From: a virus
Length of the DNA stretch: 43,650 nt
Reading direction: 5' to 3' (one strand)
IMG/VR virus record: IMGVR_UViG_3300021963_008766
Span: 1-43,650 of that record
Shown: positions 17,607-25,515 of the stretch, one piece after another
How the letters are laid out: each line of letters begins with the position of its first letter
How positions within the stretch are numbered: position 1 is the stretch's first letter
The notes under the pieces: generated by a model
What the model was told of the DNA's origin: nothing
Database searches by the model: none
What the model saw: the letters and a program-made list of their open reading frames with translations, nothing else
Program-made: the position numbers and the translations under genes

Positions 17607-18137
17607 ATGTCCAAAATAACAGAGGTAGATAAAAAACTTATAGACGGAATCATATCATCTATTGACTGGGATCAGATAGTTAAATTCTATAAGATACTGG
17701 ACAGAAGAATTGGATACGAACAGGTTAAAATAAAGGGCATAGAAAGAAGTTCTAAAATAACAATAGACTCTGCAAAAGAGGAATTGTATAAGGTTTTAGA
17801 ATATGTCATAGAAAGCGATCTTCCCGAAATGTCTTATGGACCTTGGACCATTCTTTGGGTCAACGGGGAATGGGAAATCATAGAAAGCATCCAGGTGAGT
17901 GAAGATGAGCCAGCAGAGGAAATTCAAATTCCAATTATGGAATCTAAACTTCAAGTCCATTTTATACCTCAAAGTGTAACGATGAGGGAAGAACTTGATA
18001 TACCACAGGATTTCTTTGAAATGGATGACACTATCATATTAGAAGGAAGACTTAAAGAATGCGTTGAGCAGGAGGATTACATCTTAGCTGGAAAAATCAG
18101 AGATGTCTTGGAAGAACTTAATAAAAGAAAGAAATGA
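17607..18137 (+). CDS. Hypothetical protein with UVR-like C-terminal motif
   Basis: 176 aa. Residues about 142-175 (TIILEGRLKECVEQEDYILA, then GKIRDVLEEL) match the UVR/UvrB-UvrC interaction motif: a helical hairpin with a Q-E-D-Y/F core and a charged second helix. The same motif also occurs in McsA/Clp adaptors. The rest (1-120) is not recognised; it contains an acidic helix and a W-rich strand (PWTILWVNGEWEII). Possible role: an adaptor binding a repair or proteolysis partner. No clear promoter is seen upstream; a T/A-rich leader precedes the ATG. The next gene overlaps its end by 4 nt (ATGA). Confidence 0.6.
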   Translation: MSKITEVDKKLIDGIISSIDWDQIVKFYKILDRRIGYEQVKIKGIERSSKITIDSAKEELYKVLEYVIESDLPEMSYGPWTILWVNGEWEIIESIQVSEDEPAEEIQIPIMESKLQVHFIPQSVTMREELDIPQDFFEMDDTIILEGRLKECVEQEDYILAGKIRDVLEELNKRKK

Positions 18138-19051
18138 AAATTAAAAAACTAAATGAGCAATTTGCTCAGTCTTTTTCCGGAGACGGATTTAATAGCTCTA
18201 ACGGGGTTTTTAAAGTTAAGTATAAACCTTTTGATGATTTATCGCAGGCTAAAGGAAGAGAGATACATCCATACGATCATATTAAGGGAGAAGAATATCA
18301 AATAGGTGATATAGTTTTAGTTAGACTTAATACCAAAAAGAAAAAAATAAGAGCGGAGGTTCTGGCATCAACAAGAACAGACGACGGAAAAGGAACTAGA
18401 TTCAAGGTGAGAAGCTTACAATCTAAAAAGATCTATACCGTTCCTTCCTATGCTTTAGAATTTTATGACGATAGAGGGCATCTGGACAAATCAAAGCAAG
18501 GTACATCAGCTATGAGCAACAAGGAAAAATTTATAACATCATTGAAGTACAATAATGGTAATTTTATTTGGGGATCAATGGAATCTAAGAATAATGATAT
18601 GAGAACAGATATGCTATTAAAAGAAGGTGATTCTATCTTAGAAAGACCTAGTATTATAGATCCTTCCATTAAAGTTGTTTTAATAGATAATAATCATCCA
18701 GATTACAGCCTTCATATAGACAATTTTAAAAAACTTGGGGGTATTTACACAGTTCCAGAAAACAAAAGTATTTACATCCATAAGGAAGATCCTAGTTTTT
18801 CAAAGTTCAACGATAGCCACTTGATTGCAATTGAAGCAGTGGAAATAGCAAAGATGTTATCAAAAGATTCTTCAGTTGATGAAAAATACAGTGATGTTCT
18901 TGCAGCTCAAATTCTTAGAAACAAAGGGCACAGAGAATCATATAAAATGATAGCTTCTAATTTTTTAAAGAAGCATGGGGTTTCTTATGGAGAGGCAGCA
19001 GACGAATTTGTTCCTTCTATGAAACAACACTTACCAGAAAGAGAAATGTAA
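18134..19051 (+). CDS. Hypothetical protein with KOW/Tudor-like segment
   Basis: 305 aa, family not recognised. Residues about 52-112 (EYQIGDIVLVRLNTKKKKI, then RFKVRSLQSKKIYTVPSYAL) look like a small KOW/Tudor-type barrel. The C-terminal half has SHLIAIEAVEIAKML at about 230-244, in the place where gluzincin metallopeptidases carry HExxH, followed by a D-x-x-AA-helix pattern (KYSDVLAAQILRNKGH). The zinc ligands are absent, so if related it is a pseudoenzyme; this link is weak. It overlaps the previous gene (ATGA) and joins the next by TAATG, so it is mid-operon. Confidence 0.6.
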   Translation: MKIKKLNEQFAQSFSGDGFNSSNGVFKVKYKPFDDLSQAKGREIHPYDHIKGEEYQIGDIVLVRLNTKKKKIRAEVLASTRTDDGKGTRFKVRSLQSKKIYTVPSYALEFYDDRGHLDKSKQGTSAMSNKEKFITSLKYNNGNFIWGSMESKNNDMRTDMLLKEGDSILERPSIIDPSIKVVLIDNNHPDYSLHIDNFKKLGGIYTVPENKSIYIHKEDPSFSKFNDSHLIAIEAVEIAKMLSKDSSVDEKYSDVLAAQILRNKGHRESYKMIASNFLKKHGVSYGEAADEFVPSMKQHLPEREM

Positions 19052-19752
19052 TGTCCATTAATAGAATAAGGAGAATTCCGTTTCCTGAGAACATTAAAAA
19101 TGAAAGTCAGAAAATGGTTGAACCCGAAAATTTTAGAAAGAGAGATATCGGAGAATATCAGAAATTCATCAATAAGCACCCGGACGAATCTTTCGTTGTT
19201 TGTGCATGTGGTGTTTCCCTTAACGATTACACGAATTTTGATAATCACGTAACCATTGGGGTAAATGATGCAGGCAAACAGGTTTGGTGTAAGTACCTGG
19301 TTGTTGTTAACGAACCTAGTACTTTTAAATTTAAAAGATGGCCAGACGTTCAAAGCAATAATTCAGAATTTGTCTTCACACATTTAAGCAATCTGCCAAT
19401 AGATAATCCAGAAAGAAGAATAGTTGTTAATCTCGGAAAGTACGAAGGGATTGATCTAGATAATTATGGATTCATAGATTACACCACAAATTCTCCATAC
19501 ATGGCTATTGTTATAGCATATCAAATGGGAGCTAAAAAAATAGCTTTGGTTGGAGTGGATTTCACAGAGAACCATTTCTTTGGCGAAACAGGAAGACACC
19601 AAATCATGAGAGAAATAGAAAGAATAAAAGAGCAATACTCCAATTTGGGAAAGGCATTGACGGAGAAAGGAATTAAAATTGCTAACCTTTCAAAAACGAG
19701 TCTTATTGAGTCCTGGCCCAAAATGACACTGGAAGAATTCGAAACTATCTAG
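19051..19752 (+). CDS. DUF115/MptE-like Rossmann protein (possible glycosyltransferase-like)
   Basis: 233 aa. Residues about 47-72 (SFVVCACGVSLNDY, then HVTIGVND) and 147-173 (NSPYMAIVIAYQMGAKKIAL, then VGVDF) match the pattern of DUF115/MptE-like and CST-type sialyltransferase-like Rossmann proteins: a G-x-x-SL loop, an I-x-VN strand, and an A-x-x-MGAKKI-x-L-x-G-x-D end. Known members transfer sugars (Maf/PseE) or make pterin pyrophosphate. Substrate and reaction are unknown here. The glycosyltransferase bank at the window end makes a sugar-transfer role plausible. TAATG coupling to the upstream gene. Confidence 0.6.
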   Translation: MSINRIRRIPFPENIKNESQKMVEPENFRKRDIGEYQKFINKHPDESFVVCACGVSLNDYTNFDNHVTIGVNDAGKQVWCKYLVVVNEPSTFKFKRWPDVQSNNSEFVFTHLSNLPIDNPERRIVVNLGKYEGIDLDNYGFIDYTTNSPYMAIVIAYQMGAKKIALVGVDFTENHFFGETGRHQIMREIERIKEQYSNLGKALTEKGIKIANLSKTSLIESWPKMTLEEFETI

Positions 19753-19773
19753 TCTTTAAAAATTATAATAGTC

Positions 19774-20541
19774 ATGAGCGACCAAAAGACGGGGTTATTA
19801 ATAAGATTTCCTCTTAGCCCTAAAAAGGGTAAGAAATCAACATACACAGTTTCTTTCTATGAATTTCTGGAAAGAAAAATAGCAGAGGGAATTAATCTCG
19901 GATACAAGTGCTTTATCTTTGAAGTATCCGATGATGATTTTGATGTTCTAGATTTTGAAGTGCATGGTGATGTGAGACAATCTATAAATTCACACATACA
20001 GAAAGGTATCAGACTAGCAATCTATATAAAGGGTAAAAAATACCTAACGTCGGATTCACCAGATGAAATAAATGCTGCACACAGTCAAATAGTAACCTGC
20101 CTAAATTTTGTCAAAAGCTTTACTGTCCTCGAGTATCAAGAATTCCCTGTTATCCTACATATAGGAGGGGCAAAGGGTGATAGAAGAGGAACCATGGAAG
20201 ACTTCTGTAGAAAGATAGAAAAATTATTTACCTCAGAGGATGTAGCAAGATTGGCGGTAGTGAATGACGAAAAGCCAAGCCTGTTTTCAGTTAAAGATCT
20301 TTTACCTGGGGTTTTCTACAAAATCAGAATCCCTATAGTTTTCAGATCAACATCGTACCCAACAAATCAGGGTAACCTTACCCTCAACGAATCTCTATTC
20401 CTAGCAGCATCCACCTGGAAAAGAACTGTTAATCCTATTTTTATCTACCTGCCGGGTAACACACAGATCAACGGAGATCAAACTAAACCATTCGGTTTGG
20501 AACTTGATTTTGTCTTCGATAACAGACTCCCAGAGCCATAA
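19774..20541 (+). CDS. UvsE/UVDE-like TIM-barrel protein, probably lacking metal ligands
   Basis: 255 aa. Similar in pattern to UV damage endonuclease (UvsE): VILHIGGAKGDRRGTMEDF (127-144), RLAVVNDEKPSLFSVKDLL (159-177; family form RLxLENDD...dLL), IPIVFR (187-191 region) and the late TW at 214-215. UvsE uses a cluster of His/Glu/Asp to hold metal ions; here the expected fD-x-HH segment reads VFRSTSY, and END is VND. H129 is kept. Either an inactive relative, a different TIM-barrel enzyme, or a family with other ligands. The adjoining Fpg/Nei gene supports a base-damage or modified-base context. Confidence 0.55.
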   Translation: MSDQKTGLLIRFPLSPKKGKKSTYTVSFYEFLERKIAEGINLGYKCFIFEVSDDDFDVLDFEVHGDVRQSINSHIQKGIRLAIYIKGKKYLTSDSPDEINAAHSQIVTCLNFVKSFTVLEYQEFPVILHIGGAKGDRRGTMEDFCRKIEKLFTSEDVARLAVVNDEKPSLFSVKDLLPGVFYKIRIPIVFRSTSYPTNQGNLTLNESLFLAASTWKRTVNPIFIYLPGNTQINGDQTKPFGLELDFVFDNRLPEP

Positions 20542-20548
20542 CATTTTA

Positions 20549-20575
20549 TTGTATCGAGGATTTCTTCTATATTTG
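20549..20575 (+). promoter_or_regulatory. Possible TAnnTTTG-type host promoter
   Basis: TATATTTG at 20568-20575 with an upstream TTG at 20549-20551, 18 nt before the glycosylase ATG. The spacing is shorter than the usual Bacteroidota -33/-7 distance, so support is modest. Confidence 0.35.
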
Positions 20576-20592
20576 TAAAAACAAATGGGAAT

Positions 20593-21414
20593 ATGCCAGA
20601 AATCAGCGAAGTGAGAATTATGTCGGAGTTTATCAACAGTGTTGCATCTGACGTTGATTATTTTGTTGGCATATCTAAAAATCCAGAACACAAAAGCAAA
20701 ACAAGTCTAGTTATTCCCTTCGATCATTTTCAGCTTAAAGCTTATTCCCGCGGAAAGGAGCTAATGCTTAGGTTTATAAACTTGGATTATTCATATTCTG
20801 ATATAACAGATATTAAGCCCCTGGTTTTTACCATGGGAATGAGCGGTAATTGGAATTATTCGAAGAACATGTTTGAAATACCCAAGCACACTCACCTTAT
20901 GATTATGGGTTGTGATGGCAGCGTATTAGGAATGAATGATGTTAGAAGATTTGCCCGCTGGGATTGGAGGGGATGGAATGAAAAGAGAGGAAATGATCCG
21001 GTTCAGGAAACAGAGCTTTTTAAAAAAAACATATTGGAAAATTTGGCTAAGGATAGGATGTTTGAAAAACCTATCTTTGAGGTCATGATGAATCAGAAAT
21101 ATTTTAACGGGGTTGGAAATTATCTAAGAGCTGAGATTTTGGGTAGAATAGATTTGGATCCAAGATTATCCGCCAGAGATTATATCACCAGCTCTGGTGA
21201 AAAATTTTTTAATATAACTGAAAAAATAATTGTTGAATCATATGAACTCGGGGGTGGGCAATTCAAAGACTGGTATAATCAAGCAGATTTAGAAAAAAAG
21301 AAAAGCAAAGAATTTCAAGCATGGATGCAATTCTATTTTAACAAAGAAAATTGCGTACCTATTAAAGATAAACAAGATCGTAATTTTTGGATCGACAAAA
21401 AATGGCTAATATGA
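20593..21414 (+). CDS. Formamidopyrimidine/endonuclease VIII-type DNA glycosylase
   Basis: 273 aa. Starts MPEISEV with the catalytic P2 (Schiff-base) and E3 of Fpg/Nei. K in YSRGKELMLRF (about residue 56) fits the conserved lysine. The H2TH signature is at about 165-190 (MNQKYFNGVGNYLRAEIL, then DPRLS). The C-terminus carries CVPIK and RNFWIDKKWL, where Fpg has a four-cysteine zinc finger; only one Cys is left, so it has a zincless or reduced finger. Such phage glycosylases excise oxidised or modified bases. A TAnnTTTG-type box lies upstream. Its stop overlaps the following exonuclease (ATGA). Confidence 0.9.
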   Translation: MPEISEVRIMSEFINSVASDVDYFVGISKNPEHKSKTSLVIPFDHFQLKAYSRGKELMLRFINLDYSYSDITDIKPLVFTMGMSGNWNYSKNMFEIPKHTHLMIMGCDGSVLGMNDVRRFARWDWRGWNEKRGNDPVQETELFKKNILENLAKDRMFEKPIFEVMMNQKYFNGVGNYLRAEILGRIDLDPRLSARDYITSSGEKFFNITEKIIVESYELGGGQFKDWYNQADLEKKKSKEFQAWMQFYFNKENCVPIKDKQDRNFWIDKKWLI

Positions 21415-22106
21415 TAAGTAAAGACACGCTTAAGAAGATTCTATATTTTGACATAGAAACTGCAGGTATACAAGAGACATTTTCTGATCTAGTATCAGCC
21501 GATCCTAGACTTGCAAAGATCTGGGAAAAAAGATGTGTGTGGCTCAGAAAGAATTCAGGGGATGAATACAAGGATTCTACACCGGATCAGTTATGGTTAG
21601 ACAAATCTTCTTTACATCCAGAATTTGCTAAAATAGTTTGTATTAGCTTCGGAGCATACAGTGGTGATGATATTAAGATTCAATCCCTAATAGGAGAAGA
21701 AAGTGAGATTCTTTCCAATGCTAATAAGATTTTCAATAATGCAGTAACCAAGGGATGGAAGCTAGGTGGACACACTATCAAGAATTTCGACATCCCGTTT
21801 GTTGGTAAAAGAATGATTATCAACAAGATAGATCCTTCTCCCCTTATTGGCCAACTAAATAGAAAACCCTGGGATTCACCAGTAATTGATATTTCTGAGG
21901 TTTTTGCCTTTGGCGGGTATGGACAAACTCATTCATCTTTGGATCTGATGTGTTCTGTCTTTGGACACGAATCTCCCAAAGACGAAATGGACGGATCCAT
22001 GGTTCATCCCTATTTTTATCAGGGTAGAATAGAAGAGATCAAGAAATACTGCGAAATGGACGTAAAGTACCTTATAAAGTGCTACGAATCCTTCTCTTTC
22101 GAATAG
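21411..22106 (+). CDS. DnaQ/PolB-type 3'-5' exonuclease
   Basis: 231 aa from the ATG at 21411. Exo I is YFDIETAG (D14, E16), Exo II is GHTIKNFDIPF (about 126-136), and Exo III is KKYCEMDVKYL (about 214-224), giving the DEDD set of DnaQ-fold exonucleases and closest in pattern to the predicted PolB-related 3'-5' exonuclease family. The start at 21411 is preferred because ATGA overlaps the previous stop as elsewhere in the window; ATG 21402 is possible and TTG 21387 is unlikely. It probably trims 3' ends in repair together with the upstream Fpg/Nei gene. Confidence 0.82.
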   Translation: MISKDTLKKILYFDIETAGIQETFSDLVSADPRLAKIWEKRCVWLRKNSGDEYKDSTPDQLWLDKSSLHPEFAKIVCISFGAYSGDDIKIQSLIGEESEILSNANKIFNNAVTKGWKLGGHTIKNFDIPFVGKRMIINKIDPSPLIGQLNRKPWDSPVIDISEVFAFGGYGQTHSSLDLMCSVFGHESPKDEMDGSMVHPYFYQGRIEEIKKYCEMDVKYLIKCYESFSFE

Positions 22107-22119
22107 CGTAAATACCTTT

Positions 22120-22145
22120 CCGGATATATACAATAAAATATCCGG
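22120..22145 (+). promoter_or_regulatory. Late promoter motif inside an 8-bp inverted repeat
   Basis: CCGGATAT (22120-22127) pairs exactly with ATATCCGG (22138-22145) around a 10-nt loop. GGATATATA lies in the left arm, and the GTG start follows directly at 22146. It could be promoter, operator or RNA hairpin hiding the start. Confidence 0.5.
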
Positions 22146-22892
22146 GTGGCTAGTCGTATCAAGAATTTTAAACAGTGGATTTTAAATGAGGGTGAATTCT
22201 ATCAGAATGAACTTAATAACCTTTTTTGGTCCAACTCTCAGTTCGACCCATCCATCAGAGAGAAGCTACTTCAGATAGCAAACGAGTTTTATCAGATCTT
22301 CAAATTGGAGATACCGATCTCCGATATCCAATTAACAGGATCTTTAGCAAACTATAACTGGACACCTAAATCAGATTTAGATGTTCATATCTTAATAGAT
22401 TTTTCTAAGATTAACCCAGATGTTGCACTAGTTAAGAAGGGAATAGACGGGCAGAGATTCATCTGGAATCTAAGACATAACATAGTTCTTAGAGGGCATG
22501 ACGTTGAGTTATACCTTCAAGACGTAAATGAACCGCACGTGGCATCTGGGTTATTTTCCCTTCTAAACAATGAATGGATCAGGGTTCCACAATATAATCC
22601 ACCTCAAATAGACGAGATGGATGTGCAAAAAAAGTTTGAAGGAATAGTAAATGATATAAATCAATTAGAATCTAAGCTTCAAAACAAAGACCCAGAAATA
22701 TCACCAAGAGAGCTTTACGAACATGCAGAAAAGGTTAAATCCAGAATCATGAAAATGAGAAAAGATGGCCTTGCAGAGAGGGGGGAATTCTCCGTCGAAA
22801 ACTTAGTGTTTAAAAAGCTCAGAAATGAAGGATATATACAGAATCTCATAGATCTTATATCAAGAGCCTACGAAGAAATTTATAACGAATAA
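22146..22892 (+). CDS. Pol-beta-type nucleotidyltransferase with CTS-like N-terminus
   Basis: 248 aa. GTG start: upstream in-frame TAA at 22134 and the next ATG is far inside, so GTG 22146 is the only fit. Residues about 61-82 (LTGSLANYNWTPKSDLDVHI) are the GS...D-x-D signature of Pol-beta-superfamily nucleotidyltransferases, which move NMP onto proteins, RNA or small molecules. The N-terminus KNFKQWILNE resembles the T4 capsid-targeting sequence that ends in a glutamate cut by gp21, so the enzyme may be packaged and injected. It heads the head-protein module. Target and activity are unknown. Confidence 0.8.
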   Translation: MASRIKNFKQWILNEGEFYQNELNNLFWSNSQFDPSIREKLLQIANEFYQIFKLEIPISDIQLTGSLANYNWTPKSDLDVHILIDFSKINPDVALVKKGIDGQRFIWNLRHNIVLRGHDVELYLQDVNEPHVASGLFSLLNNEWIRVPQYNPPQIDEMDVQKKFEGIVNDINQLESKLQNKDPEISPRELYEHAEKVKSRIMKMRKDGLAERGEFSVENLVFKKLRNEGYIQNLIDLISRAYEEIYNE

Positions 22893-22904
22893 AAAAACCT
22901 AAAA

Positions 22905-25484
22905 ATGTCAGGAATTTACAAAGGATACAATCCTATTTTCGAATCAATGAAGCAAGAGCTTTTTGAGGCAGAGACTAAAATAGACATAGATGCACTAGTT
23001 AGAGCAGTTTATGACACATTCGTCAACCTAATAGTTAATGGAACAGACGAGGCAGTTAAAACACCTGACGGATTTAAGGCATACATGGAAAAAGCTTTGC
23101 AAGCTAGCTCTCTTGATGGTATCAAGGCAGAATTTGCAAAAAGAATAGACTTAATGGCGGCGACTGATAAAAATCAAGCAGCTGCTTTAACTCAATCTAA
23201 ATCATATTTGGATCAATTATTTGCAACTTTAAAAACTGCAGTAGGCGAAGACGCTAAGGGATTACAAAAGGTTGTTGATAAAATGACAGCTTTAATGGGA
23301 TCTACAATAGCTAGTTTTCAGTCAGTTGAGGTTGAACTTCAAAAGAATGAAAGTTTGGTTAGCAGATATCTAACAGAGGACAACGAGAAGTTAACTGGTG
23401 AAGAAGGAGATTCTGAAGATGGTTTAGCAGACAAATGGTACACACAATTATCTAAGAATCTTTTAGATAGCGCAACTTCGTTCAAGGGAGAAACTGCTTC
23501 TGCCATGGCAAGTAAAAATCTAGCAGGAAATTCAGAGGTTCAGAACTTCTCTCAATTATCCCAGCAATATCTAGAGCAAGCAAAAGATCTAGCAATTTCT
23601 AGCGGTAGAAGAGGATTATTCCAAATGGGAAAATTACAAACTGCTTCTGGTCCGATGAAAGCAAAAGATTATAGAGTTAAGGCACAAAATCTTGTTAATG
23701 AAATAATCAGACAAAGAGAAGAATTTAGAAAATTAAACTATAAGTTATCAAATATTCCGGCACCGACAAATGCACCAGTTATTTGTCCTCCTAATATGTC
23801 ATTTGACACAGCAAAAAATGCCTGTGTGTTTAATAACGTTCCAGTGGTTAATACTAATACCAACACTAATACCGGAGGCGGAGGCGGGGGAGGAATGACT
23901 CCAACACCAACACCACCAAAACCGACAAAGAATTGTACATTCCCTGTTGCTATAGGAGCATCTAAATGCTCTGAGGTAGCTACTTTACAAGGTAAATTAA
24001 TAAGCATGGGAGGATGTATTGCTGATATACTTAATAGAGCAGGTGGTGCAGACGGAAGATACGGAAAGGTAACTGCTAAACTAGCAAACATAGCATATGC
24101 ATATATGACTAAGTCATCTGCTTTTAATCCTTCTGGAGAATTAACACAGGATATTTATAATACTATAATGGCGGGGGGTGTGATTCAACAAACATTCCAA
24201 GCCCCAGATGCAGTAAAAGATTCATTAGAGATTAAAGCTGATTCTAAAATAGTAGAAAATAAAATATTTGAAAGAGAGCACAAAACGGGTATGCCTGTTT
24301 TATCGTTCTCCGATTTCTCTGAGGTTTTATCAGAAGCAGGGTATTCAATCGAAGAGGATGTACAAGCTGCAGGAAGTAAATCCCTAGCAGATTGTATCTG
24401 TGGAACTTATTCTTCTGGACAAATAGATCAAGCATGTTTAAATAGCGTAGTTCCTTTACCGAATCCTACTGGAGGAACAGGTGCTACTGGTGCTACCGGT
24501 GCTACTGGAGGTGAAGAACCAATACCTACCAGAGAAGAATGGAAAGGACTTAAATATGTTAATACAGGATCCTATCCAATATCTTTCGACGAAAGCTTAT
24601 TAAGTTTTTGGTCTAAAGAAATAGTAATAACAGCATTAAGCTTTGCTATACCTGGATCTGGATACTTATTAAAAGCTGGATCTTCCGGACTTAGATCCCT
24701 TGGAGCAGGAGCAGCATCAAAAGTAGGAGCAAAAAAACTTGCTGCAAAAATTGCCGGTAATGCAGCAGTAACTAGAGCGGCAGCAACGATTGGGACTAGA
24801 AAAACTGCTTCATCACAATTAGCAGGACTTACTAGAATGTTTTTTGTAAAATACAAAAAAATACCAATTCCAAAAAGAACAGCAGCTGGTCTTTTAGGCG
24901 GAACAGTAGGATCTGCAGCTCTTGACTTTTTATCAGGAAGAGATACTTTCGTGGTAACAACAGTAGAGGGATACATCGAAAGAAATGTAATAATGGGAAT
25001 AGCAAAAGGCTTTGTTAATACATTAGACGGATATGTTAGCGACGACGATTGGGCATCAATCACACAGCTTCTTGCTATAATTAAAGGGGCTTGGACAGTA
25101 GATGATTCAGATAAACCACTTTCAGCATGGGCAGAATTAAAAAGATTCTACGAAGAATCAGAGGGAGAAGATCTAGTAGCAGACATCAATAGCGTAAGTG
25201 CTAAAATGGGAGATGTAGAGGGTTACCCTAACGTAAAAGCACTTTCCCCACTAGGAAGTCTTTCTGATGTTGACTGGGATTTAGCAAAAGCTGAAACATT
25301 AAGATTCGTAGAAGCATTAGAGAGAAACGAAACAAACCTTTCAGATAATATTTCTAAATTGCCTCAATCATATGTACAAGCTCATGTAGAAGGTAGTTAT
25401 GCAGAAATAGATGAGGATGGAGAAGTAGTAGGAGAGGAAGGCGAAGCCGATTCTAAGCCTGCTTCAATAAACAAACCTCAGTAA
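22905..25484 (+). CDS. Large internal/virion protein with peptidoglycan-binding-like domain
   Basis: 859 aa. The N-terminus NPIFESMKQELFEAE is shared in style with the 761-aa protein at 31433. Residues 20-290 are helical. A Pro/Gly/Asn linker (about 285-345) leads to a region (about 345-405) with CSEVATLQGKLISMGG and ADGRYGKVTAKLA, a PG_binding_1-like pattern. A GATGATGATGG stretch (about 525) and then an Ala/Gly-rich hydrophobic region (about 563-700: VITALSFAIPGSGYLLKAGS) could enter membranes. The C-terminus is acidic. Likely a capsid-internal or ejected protein acting on the cell envelope (inference). No GATATATA motif precedes it, so it is probably co-transcribed with the nucleotidyltransferase. 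Confidence 0.65.
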   Translation: MSGIYKGYNPIFESMKQELFEAETKIDIDALVRAVYDTFVNLIVNGTDEAVKTPDGFKAYMEKALQASSLDGIKAEFAKRIDLMAATDKNQAAALTQSKSYLDQLFATLKTAVGEDAKGLQKVVDKMTALMGSTIASFQSVEVELQKNESLVSRYLTEDNEKLTGEEGDSEDGLADKWYTQLSKNLLDSATSFKGETASAMASKNLAGNSEVQNFSQLSQQYLEQAKDLAISSGRRGLFQMGKLQTASGPMKAKDYRVKAQNLVNEIIRQREEFRKLNYKLSNIPAPTNAPVICPPNMSFDTAKNACVFNNVPVVNTNTNTNTGGGGGGGMTPTPTPPKPTKNCTFPVAIGASKCSEVATLQGKLISMGGCIADILNRAGGADGRYGKVTAKLANIAYAYMTKSSAFNPSGELTQDIYNTIMAGGVIQQTFQAPDAVKDSLEIKADSKIVENKIFEREHKTGMPVLSFSDFSEVLSEAGYSIEEDVQAAGSKSLADCICGTYSSGQIDQACLNSVVPLPNPTGGTGATGATGATGGEEPIPTREEWKGLKYVNTGSYPISFDESLLSFWSKEIVITALSFAIPGSGYLLKAGSSGLRSLGAGAASKVGAKKLAAKIAGNAAVTRAAATIGTRKTASSQLAGLTRMFFVKYKKIPIPKRTAAGLLGGTVGSAALDFLSGRDTFVVTTVEGYIERNVIMGIAKGFVNTLDGYVSDDDWASITQLLAIIKGAWTVDDSDKPLSAWAELKRFYEESEGEDLVADINSVSAKMGDVEGYPNVKALSPLGSLSDVDWDLAKAETLRFVEALERNETNLSDNISKLPQSYVQAHVEGSYAEIDEDGEVVGEEGEADSKPASINKPQ

Positions 25485-25488
25485 TAGA

Positions 25489-25497
25489 GATATATAG
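25489..25497 (+). promoter_or_regulatory. Putative late promoter (GATATATAG)
   Basis: 19 nt between TATATA and the ATG at 25516, start of the protease-scaffold and capsid genes. Confidence 0.6.
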
Positions 25498-25515
25498 TAA
25501 AATAAATAAAATAGA

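Noticed and set aside
19774-20541. Active UV endonuclease call
   Set aside because: The conserved metal-ligand segment is not present, so only a family resemblance is claimed.
21387-21411. TTG start upstream for the exonuclease
   Set aside because: It would overlap the glycosylase by 28 nt, while ATG 21411 gives the common 4-nt ATGA junction and keeps the exonuclease motif I near the N-terminus.
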